Below, piece after piece: positions 7,529 through 13,949 of a stretch of DNA of 64,000 nucleotides. The stretch's first letter is position 1. Every line of letters begins with the position of its first letter. The notes under the pieces are model-generated. The model was not told the origin of the DNA, ran no database searches, and saw only the letters and a list, made by a program, of their open reading frames with translations. Made by a program: the position numbers and the translations under genes. This DNA is from Nonomuraea sp. NBC_00507. GTDB taxonomy: Bacteria; Actinomycetota; Actinomycetes; Streptosporangiales; Streptosporangiaceae. Where the stretch lies: NCBI RefSeq assembly GCF_036013525.1, contig NZ_CP107853.1, positions 11,408,001 through 11,472,000 on the forward strand, written 5' to 3'.

Positions 7529-8904
7529 TCCCTCTGACGCTCAACGAGATCGCGCAGGTCGTCGGCGCGAGCCTGCATGACGTGCGCGACCCGCAGGCAC
7601 TGGTGACGGCGCCCTCAGCGGTCGACTCCCGCGAGGTGGTGCCCGGCGGCCTGTTCGCCGCGACGGCCGGTGCCAACGTCGACGGGCACGACTACGCGGA
7701 GGCTGCCATCGCGCGCGGCGCCGTCGCCGTGCTGGCCTCAAGGCCCGTCGGCGTGCCCGCCCTCGTGGTCGAGGACGTCCAGTTCGCGCTCGGCCTGCTG
7801 GCCGGGCACGTGCTCGAACACATCAGCCCGACCGTGATCGGCCTGACCGGCTCCGTGGGCAAGACCACGACCAAGGACCTCCTGGCCCAGGTGCTCGAAC
7901 GACACGCGGCGACGGTGGCCACCGACAGGTCGTTCAACAACGAGTTCGGGCTGCCGCTCACCGTGCTGCGGGCCGATGCCGGCACCCGATACCTGGTGCT
8001 GGAGATGGGTGCGAGCCGGAAGGGCGACCTGACGTATCTGACCGGACTCGCACCGCCCCAGGTCGGGCTGGTGCTCAATGTCGGCACCGCGCACGTGGAG
8101 CGTATGGGAGGCGGGCTGGCCGACGTGGCCGAGGCCAAAGGCGAGCTGGTCGAGGCACTGCCGCCGGACGGGTTCGCCCTGCTCAACGCCGACGACCCGT
8201 ACGTCACCGGCATGGTCGGCCGCACCAAGGCCCAGATCCTGTTGTACGGCAGGTCGGCGATGGCGCCGGTGCGAGCCGAAGACGTGCGGATGGACGACCG
8301 GGCGCGGCCCGCGTTCGTGCTGGTGACGCCCTCCGGCCGTGCCCCGGTCGAGCTCGACCTCATAGGCGAGCACCAGGTGAGCAACGCCCTGGCCGCCGCC
8401 GCCGTCGCCACCGCACTCGGCCTGAGCGCGGCCGAGATCGCCGATGGGCTGAACGCCGCACAGCGGCGCTCCGCGGGCCGGCTCGAGATCGTCGAACGAC
8501 CTGACGGCATCACCATCGTCAACGACGCCTACAACGCCAATCCCGAATCCATGCGGGCCGGGCTGCGGGCGGTGAAGGCCCTGGCCGGCACCCGTCGTAC
8601 CGTCGCCGTGCTGGGCGCGATGGGGCAGCAGGCGGACGCCTCGCGCGCCCGGCACGCGGAGATGGGCCGGCTCGTCGCCAACCTCCGCTTCGACGTGCTG
8701 ATCGCGGTCGGAGCAGGGGATCCGCTCGCGATGGCGGAGGCGGCGGAGTCCTCGAACCAGGGCGTGGCCGTCCACGCCGTCGAGGACGTGGCCGGGGCCC
8801 TCACGCTGGCCACGGCGCTTCTCGAGCCGGGAGACGTGGTGCTCGTCAAGGCCTCCAGCGAGATCGGGCTCAGTGCCTGCGCCCGCGCGCTGGCCGGCGC
8901 CTGA
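7525..8904 (+). CDS. murF: UDP-N-acetylmuramoyl-tripeptide--D-alanyl-D-alanine ligase (accessory MurF)
   Basis: A 459-residue Mur ligase that adds the D-Ala-D-Ala dipeptide to the UDP-MurNAc-tripeptide in the cytoplasm. Visible are the ATP-binding GLTGSVGKTTTKD, the FNNEFGLPLTVL motif, the Mur-family LEMGASRKGD and NVGTAHVERMG, and the C-terminal domain motif NDAYNANPESMRAGL. It is of full length and looks functional. It is not in a division/cell-wall cluster, and it pairs with the Ddl-like gene through a 4-bp overlap. It is therefore likely an auxiliary copy dedicated to a modified or protected precursor (inference). Confidence 0.93.
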   Translation: MIPLTLNEIAQVVGASLHDVRDPQALVTAPSAVDSREVVPGGLFAATAGANVDGHDYAEAAIARGAVAVLASRPVGVPALVVEDVQFALGLLAGHVLEHISPTVIGLTGSVGKTTTKDLLAQVLERHAATVATDRSFNNEFGLPLTVLRADAGTRYLVLEMGASRKGDLTYLTGLAPPQVGLVLNVGTAHVERMGGGLADVAEAKGELVEALPPDGFALLNADDPYVTGMVGRTKAQILLYGRSAMAPVRAEDVRMDDRARPAFVLVTPSGRAPVELDLIGEHQVSNALAAAAVATALGLSAAEIADGLNAAQRRSAGRLEIVERPDGITIVNDAYNANPESMRAGLRAVKALAGTRRTVAVLGAMGQQADASRARHAEMGRLVANLRFDVLIAVGAGDPLAMAEAAESSNQGVAVHAVEDVAGALTLATALLEPGDVVLVKASSEIGLSACARALAGA

Positions 8905-8967
8905 CCGTATCGCCGAGGGGGCCGTACAACCGATGCAAGATCCCGGGGAGCAGATGGAGGCAACGGC

Positions 8968-9291
8968 GTGACGGCGACGTTCGACTACCGGTGGCATCTG
9001 CGCGCCGTGATGGCGAGCCGCGGCATGTATGCCACCACCGACCTGCGACCGCTCCTGGCCGAACGCGGTTTCAAGCTGTCGCAGAGCCAGGTCTACCGGC
9101 TGGTCGCCGAGCGGCCTGAACGGCTGAATCTGCGCCTGCTGATGGCCCTCCTGGACATTCTCGACTGCACGATGGAGGACCTGATCGAGCCGGTCCAGAA
9201 TGCGGGCGGCCGGGAAGCCGCCGAGCGGCGTTCCGGTGCGGAGACCCGATTCGGCTCGCGGCCGACCCGGGCGCGCGTCCTGCCCGACTAG
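8968..9291 (+). CDS. Small helix-turn-helix (Cro/CI-type) protein
   Basis: A 107-residue protein starting at GTG, with GGAGG nine bases upstream. The pattern FDYRWHLRAVMASRGMYATTDL followed by LLAERGFKLSQSQVYRLV and LLMALLDILDCTMEDLIEP is a compact Cro/CI-like HTH. From memory, this family usually sits beside a tyrosine-recombinase gene in actinobacteria; no such gene is visible here. It lies 63 bp after murF and 98 bp before the racemase, on the same strand, so it may be part of this transcript. The C-terminal 25 residues are basic and look disordered. Confidence 0.8.
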   Translation: MTATFDYRWHLRAVMASRGMYATTDLRPLLAERGFKLSQSQVYRLVAERPERLNLRLLMALLDILDCTMEDLIEPVQNAGGREAAERRSGAETRFGSRPTRARVLPD

Positions 9292-9310
9292 GTCTTCGTA
9301 CGCCCCGGAC

Positions 9311-9322
9311 AACTGAACAGTT
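9311..9322. promoter_or_regulatory. 12-bp perfect palindrome (AACTG-AA-CAGTT) upstream of the racemase gene
   Basis: An exact inverted repeat in the short gap between the HTH gene and the racemase start, in locally AT-richer sequence. It could be an operator for the adjacent HTH protein. Symmetry and position are the only evidence. Confidence 0.3.
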
Positions 9323-9389
9323 TTTGGTCTCCGAAATGAGCAGGCACTCCGTCTAGCCTGCCGGAACAAGGCTGGCGAAACGGAGTTCC

Positions 9390-10082
9390 ATGCGTACTAT
9401 CGGGCTCATCGGCGGGTTGAGCTGGGAATCGACCGTGATCTACTACCAGATCATCAACCAGCGCGTACGCGAGAGACTCGGCGGCAGCCATTCCGCCAAC
9501 AGCCTCATCTGGTCGGTCGACTACACGACCGTCGAGGACCTCATCTTCGCCGACCGCTGGGACGAGGTGAGCAGGCTGCTGGCCGGTGCCGGCGGGAAAC
9601 TGGAGGATCTCGGCGCCGAGGTTCTGCTCATTTGCAGCAACACCTTCAGCCGGGTGAGCGACGACGTGGCGCGGGCGGCGAGCGTGCCCGTGCTGCACAT
9701 CGCGGACGCCGTGGGCGCCGAGGTCCGCGCCAGGGGAATGCGCAAGGTCGGTCTGCTGGGCACTCAGTTCACCATGGAGCAGTCCTTCTACCGGGATCGG
9801 CTGGCCGCCCACGGCTTCGACGTGGTGGTCCCGCGGCGCGAGCAGCGGGAACTGGTCCATCACGTGATCTTCGACGAACTGATACGCGGGGTGCTCCGGG
9901 AATCGTCCAGGGACGCCTACGCCCAGATCATCGCCGATCTCGCGGACGACGGCGCCGAAGGCGTCATCCTCGGCTGCACGGAGATCGAGCTCCTGATCAG
10001 TGAGAAGGACACCGCCATCCCGGTGCTGCCGAGCGCCCGGCTGCACGCGGAGGCGGCGGCCGGCTTCGCGCTGGCCGACTGA
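9390..10082 (+). CDS. Aspartate/glutamate racemase family protein (YgeA-like)
   Basis: A 230-residue PLP-independent racemase of the Asp/Glu/hydantoin superfamily, close in pattern to E. coli YgeA (opening IGLIGGLSWESTVIYY, LGGSHSAN, FTMEQSFYRDRL). Both catalytic cysteines are present: Cys82 in LLICSNTF and Cys196 in ILGCTEIELL. The His that usually follows the first Cys in the NTMH motif is replaced (NTFS), which may change substrate preference. GGAG lies seven bases before the ATG. Next to an accessory Ddl/MurF pair, it may supply a D-amino acid for an altered stem peptide, but general D-amino-acid metabolism is equally possible. Confidence 0.88.
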   Translation: MRTIGLIGGLSWESTVIYYQIINQRVRERLGGSHSANSLIWSVDYTTVEDLIFADRWDEVSRLLAGAGGKLEDLGAEVLLICSNTFSRVSDDVARAASVPVLHIADAVGAEVRARGMRKVGLLGTQFTMEQSFYRDRLAAHGFDVVVPRREQRELVHHVIFDELIRGVLRESSRDAYAQIIADLADDGAEGVILGCTEIELLISEKDTAIPVLPSARLHAEAAAGFALAD

Positions 10083-10088
10083 GTCACC

Positions 10089-12140
10089 TCAGGCCGCTGG
10101 GTTGGCGCCATACAGCTCCCGGTGCCACAGGTCGGCGCAGACACGTTTGATGCCGGATGTCAGGTGGCGGCGGTAGGTGGTGAAAGGCAGGCCGAGGTGT
10201 TCGGCGGCCAGCTCCTGGGTGGGCGTGCCGCGCAGGAACGTGACCGACAGCACCCGGTGAAACTTGACCGCGCGTGGATCCTCACGCAGGTCCTCGATCG
10301 CCTGGCGGAGCAGGTCACCCAGTGCGGTGGCCGGATCCTGCCCGGCCCGCTCGGCCACCAGCCTGGTGCGGGTCAGGGGGGATGCGGCCAGCGCGTCCAG
10401 CCGTGACAGCTGGCGTAGCGCCGTGCGCACCGCCTCGGCGAACTCCGCCTCGGACAGCACCGCGAGTCCCGCCGTCGTGGCACTCGGGCCGTCGGCGGAA
10501 CCCGCGACGAGCAGGCGGTTCATCCGCTCCAGCCACGCCTGCGCCGGCACCGCGCGCCAGTCGTGAGCGAACAAGGTGTAGGCGTCGTCCCCCAGCCGCG
10601 GCTGGGCGGAGATGTCACGCATCCCGTAATGCCGTAAACGCTCCACCCACCCGTGGTTCGGACGCCGGATCGCGATATAGGACCAGGCCATCCGCTCGGA
10701 CCGCAAACAATTGCCGATCACCCGCCACTGGATCAAATCCATCACCGGCGAATTCCCGCAATACGGCGGCAGCGCCCAGAGCCGGCTGACCGCCAAATGT
10801 TCGCCGGCCCGCAACGGCGTGGTGGCACGCGCATGCGCCCACGCCTCGGCCACGATGGGATCGGCCGCCAGCTCCTCCTCATCGAGCTCCGTCAGACGCA
10901 ACCACGCGGAGAAAGCCACGGGCTCGCCGGTCTCGGTCCGTCGATACACCCGGAACGCCTCCGGCTGACGCTCCGCCCAGAAGGCGGCGCAGCCCGCGGA
11001 GACCGCACCCTCCGCCGTCGTCGCCACCCGGAGCAAGGTGCCGACGTCCTCCTGGCGCAACGCCTCTTCCTGGAACTCGCCCTCGTCGTGGCTGCACTGG
11101 AAATCGGCCATCATCCGGTCGTCGCGATGGAGGTAGAGCAGTGCCGCCACCGCACCGAGCACATCCACATCGCTCGCCGTGCGCACCTTCTCCGCCAGAT
11201 GAGCGTGAATGCGCTCGTGCATCACCGCATACCCCTCGGGATCGCGCCATCGCAGGTCCGCCTCCAGCAGCTCCCGCACCGTGTCATGCGGAAACAGCCC
11301 GAGACTGCTCGACTCCACGAACGGCAACCGCCGCAACCAGCCGAACAACGCCCCGGCGTCCTGCGGCAAGGCCGCCCGCAGCAGGTCTTCGGTGGTCATG
11401 TACGCGTGTGCGCAGATCTCCAGAGCATGCCGATGCGCCGCCGAAGGCAACTCGCCCACCAGCTGATCCAGCAACGTGGCCACCACGTCCTGATGCGGCA
11501 CCCACCGCCTGCTGGCCCCGCCGTCCTTCACCGCCACGGCCGCCCCCAGCAGCAGCGCCAGCGGATGACCGCCGGCGAAGGCCAGCAGCGGCTCGCGCAG
11601 CTCGGCCGTCACCCCGCAGGAGTCCATCAAGGCCTGCGCGTCCTCGGCCCGCAGGTCGCGCAGCGGCAACACCTCCAGCGTCCCCGCCCATCCCGGATCC
11701 GCCTGCCAGCGCATATCCGGCGGGTATCGCCCCGCGATCACCACCAGCGCCCCCATGGGCACCCGCGGCAGGAACCGCTCGCGCAGCCATCCCTCCAAGC
11801 CCTGAATGCGTTCGAAGCCGTCGACCAGCAGCACCGCGTCCGCATCACGAAGCACCAGCTCGGCCTCGGCCTCGAACGCCGCCGGCGACGGCTCCAGCGT
11901 GCGCCCGTCGACCGTGGACACCGGCCGCCCGGCCAGCGTGGCCTCGTGCGCGAACCGCCGCAGCAAGGCCGACTTGCCGATACCGCCGGGACCGTGCACG
12001 TACAGAACGCTGCAGCCGCCGCCGTACAACGCCGCATGGAAAACCGCGAGCTCTTCCTCCCGCCCCACGAACACCCTCTCGCGCGCTGCTTGCAGGCGCG
12101 ATCCCAGCAATGCCGACTTATTGCTACTCCCCGATGACAT
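10089..12140 (-). CDS. STAND-type ATPase regulator with sigma-70 region 4-like C-terminus
   Basis: A 683-residue protein. An FVGREEEL motif leads into a Walker A GPGGIGKS (residues 50-57) and a Walker B region (AVLLVDGFE), the AAA/STAND switch ATPase layout used by large signalling regulators. The middle has helical-repeat character without a recognised enzyme domain. The last 50 residues (TPTQELAAEHLGLPFTTYRRHLTSGIKRV) look like a sigma-region-4/LuxR-type helix-turn-helix. It is convergent with the racemase gene (6 bp apart) and divergent from a dienelactone hydrolase across about 350 bp. Its target and signal are unknown. Confidence 0.78.
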   Translation of the reverse strand: MSSGSSNKSALLGSRLQAARERVFVGREEELAVFHAALYGGGCSVLYVHGPGGIGKSALLRRFAHEATLAGRPVSTVDGRTLEPSPAAFEAEAELVLRDADAVLLVDGFERIQGLEGWLRERFLPRVPMGALVVIAGRYPPDMRWQADPGWAGTLEVLPLRDLRAEDAQALMDSCGVTAELREPLLAFAGGHPLALLLGAAVAVKDGGASRRWVPHQDVVATLLDQLVGELPSAAHRHALEICAHAYMTTEDLLRAALPQDAGALFGWLRRLPFVESSSLGLFPHDTVRELLEADLRWRDPEGYAVMHERIHAHLAEKVRTASDVDVLGAVAALLYLHRDDRMMADFQCSHDEGEFQEEALRQEDVGTLLRVATTAEGAVSAGCAAFWAERQPEAFRVYRRTETGEPVAFSAWLRLTELDEEELAADPIVAEAWAHARATTPLRAGEHLAVSRLWALPPYCGNSPVMDLIQWRVIGNCLRSERMAWSYIAIRRPNHGWVERLRHYGMRDISAQPRLGDDAYTLFAHDWRAVPAQAWLERMNRLLVAGSADGPSATTAGLAVLSEAEFAEAVRTALRQLSRLDALAASPLTRTRLVAERAGQDPATALGDLLRQAIEDLREDPRAVKFHRVLSVTFLRGTPTQELAAEHLGLPFTTYRRHLTSGIKRVCADLWHRELYGANPAA

Positions 12141-12486
12141 TTCCTAACCCCTCTCCGAACACCCGGTCGATGATGCTGTTGAGTGCCGGTCCGAACACTC
12201 GGACGCGCTGGTCGGATTTCTCCATGGTCCTTGTTTGACTATACGAACCTGTGGATGGTTCACCAGCACGCACCATGGCTCTTCGCCTTTTTTCTCCCGA
12301 AACCACGAAAGGCACCTTCACCCCCGCCGTAAAACGCGAAATCAATCCGCTCAATGCGCGAATCGTTCATCTGATGAATCCGCATTCCGTCCACGGTGAA
12401 AAGTGGATCAGGCGAGGGCTCGCCAAGGGCCGGGGTTCAAGGCTGGAGCGCGGGTATTCGGGAGCGCCGTGGGCATGCTGACCAGC
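12141..12486. other. Intergenic region of about 345 bp between divergent genes
   Basis: No convincing gene. The sequence is noticeably AT-richer than its surroundings between 12230 and 12400 (for example CCTTTTTTCTCCCG and CGCGAAATCAATCC), as expected of a double promoter region serving the STAND regulator and the hydrolase. It contains a 13-bp palindrome TTCATC-T-GATGAA at 12366-12378, a plausible operator. Short open frames crossing it have no family resemblance. Confidence 0.5.
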
Positions 12487-13215
12487 ATGTGCCATTCCAC
12501 CGACAGCAGGCCGCCAGCACCGCCGATCCAGGGCGAGGTGGCCTCACATGAGCAGATAGAGCTGACCGCCGCCGACGGCAACCGTTTCCTCGCCTACCGG
12601 GCCGAGCCCGCCGAGTGGAACGGGCGCAGCGTGGTCATCATGCCTGACGTACGCGGATTGCACCCGTTCTACAAGGACCTGGCGGTGCGGTTCGCCGAGG
12701 CGGGGTTCCGTACGATCGCGATCGACTACTTCGGCCGTACGGCGGGCCTCGGCGACCGCGGCGACGACTTCGACTACATGACCCACGTCAAGCAGCTGAG
12801 CAGCGACCAGGTCAGGGCGGACGTGCGCGCGGCCACTGAGGCGCTGGACGGGCCGGTCTTCACGGTGGGCTTCTGCATGGGCGGCGCCCAGTCGTGGCGG
12901 CAGGCTTTCGAGGGCAACGGCCTGGCCGGCGGCATCGGCTTCTACGGCGCCCTCCGGGCGATCCAGGAGACCCCGACCGGTCCGGGCGCGCCCATCCTGC
13001 TGCTCAGGGGCGGGGCGGACACGGCGTCGACGCCGGCGGAGTTCGACGCGTTCACGGCCGCGCTGGACCGGGTCGGCACCGAGCACGAGACCCACATTTA
13101 CGATGGCGCCCCGCATTCGTTCTTCGACCGCTCGTACGCCGAGTGGGCGGAGGCGTGCCAGGACGCCTGGCGCCAGATCCTGTCGTTCACCGAGCGCCAC
13201 GCTCAGCCCAAGTAG
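12487..13215 (+). CDS. Dienelactone hydrolase family protein
   Basis: A 242-residue alpha/beta hydrolase starting at MCHSTDSRPP, the conserved N-terminus of an actinobacterial subgroup; upstream in-frame ATGs exist at 12403 and 12475. The nucleophile is the Cys of VGFCMGGAQSW, the acid is likely the Asp of GGADTAS, and the His is in DGAPHSFFDR. This gives the Cys-His-Asp triad of dienelactone hydrolases. The oxyanion segment VVIMPDVRGLHPFY is typical. The substrate cannot be assigned; the family ranges from lactones in aromatic catabolism to unknown esters. It is convergent with the ABC transporter operon (13 bp overlap of the 3' ends). Confidence 0.9.
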   Translation: MCHSTDSRPPAPPIQGEVASHEQIELTAADGNRFLAYRAEPAEWNGRSVVIMPDVRGLHPFYKDLAVRFAEAGFRTIAIDYFGRTAGLGDRGDDFDYMTHVKQLSSDQVRADVRAATEALDGPVFTVGFCMGGAQSWRQAFEGNGLAGGIGFYGALRAIQETPTGPGAPILLLRGGADTASTPAEFDAFTAALDRVGTEHETHIYDGAPHSFFDRSYAEWAEACQDAWRQILSFTERHAQPK

Positions 13216-13949
13216 GCGGCCCGGACGACCGGGTTCTCCCTGATCTCGGCCGGCGTGCCGGTGGCGATCACCTTGCCGAGGTCGAGCACGACGATCCGGT
13301 CGCAGGTGTCCATGACGAAGCCCATGTCATGCTCGACCAGCAGCACGGTCGTGTTCAGCGACCTGACGACCGCGCCCAGGCGGGTGGTCTGACCGGCGTC
13401 GAGTCCGGAGGTGGGCTCGTCGAGCAGGAGCAGCCTGGGCCGGTCGGCGAGGGCCCTGGCCAGCTCGACGAGCCGGCGCTGCCCGACCGGGAGCGCGGCG
13501 GCGTACGCGTCGCGCAGCCCGTCGAGTGCGCAGAGCCGCAGCACCTCGCTCACGCGCTCGCGCCGCTCGCGCTCGTGCCGCCGCCGGCCCGGCCAGCCGA
13601 CCAGGTCGGCGGCGAGCCCGCCACCGCCGCCGTGCCAGTCGAGCGCGGCCAGCACGTTGTCGGCGACGGTGAGCCGGCCGAACACCTGGGTGCGCTGGAA
13701 CGTGCGGCGCAGCCCGGCTCTGGCCCGCTTGACCGGCGACATCCTGGTGACGTCCCGGCCCGCCACGCTGACCCGCCCCGCGCTCGGCCTGCGCAGCCCG
13801 GACACCACGTCGAAGAGCGTGGTCTTGCCCGCCCCGTTCGGCCCGATGACGCCGCAGACCTGCCCGGCGGCGACCTCGAACGACACCTGATCGAGCGCCC
13901 TGACCCCGCCGAACGCCACCGACACACCGTCAACGGCCAGCATGGTCAT
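13203..13949 (-). CDS. Branched-chain amino-acid-type ABC transporter ATPase (LivG-like)
   Basis: A 248-residue ABC ATPase: Walker A GPNGAGKTT, a signature region LPVGQRRLVELARAL (LivG proteins carry this variant of LSGGQ), Walker B LLLLDEPTSGLD and the switch His in LLVEHDMGFV. The start MTMLAVDG overlaps the stop of the upstream fusion gene by ATGA, so it is translationally coupled. It supplies the second nucleotide-binding domain to a transporter whose two permeases and first ATPase are a single polypeptide. The longer open frame upstream is not family-like. Confidence 0.92.
   Translation of the reverse strand: MTMLAVDGVSVAFGGVRALDQVSFEVAAGQVCGVIGPNGAGKTTLFDVVSGLRRPSAGRVSVAGRDVTRMSPVKRARAGLRRTFQRTQVFGRLTVADNVLAALDWHGGGGGLAADLVGWPGRRRHERERRERVSEVLRLCALDGLRDAYAAALPVGQRRLVELARALADRPRLLLLDEPTSGLDAGQTTRLGAVVRSLNTTVLLVEHDMGFVMDTCDRIVVLDLGKVIATGTPAEIRENPVVRAAYLG

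Noticed and set aside
6572..10082. VanHAX-type glycopeptide resistance cluster
   Set aside because: The ligase has the DYEAKYL loop of D-Ala-D-Ala enzymes, and neither a VanH dehydrogenase nor a VanX dipeptidase is present.
11141..12238. Long open frame opposite the STAND ATPase (365 codons)
   Set aside because: It is a Pro/Arg/Ala-rich shadow of the real minus-strand gene with no family-like motif; such frames are expected in high-GC DNA.
12124..12354. 76-codon minus-strand frame upstream of the STAND gene
   Set aside because: It overlaps the ATPase start in another frame, has no recognisable domain and spans the AT-rich promoter region.
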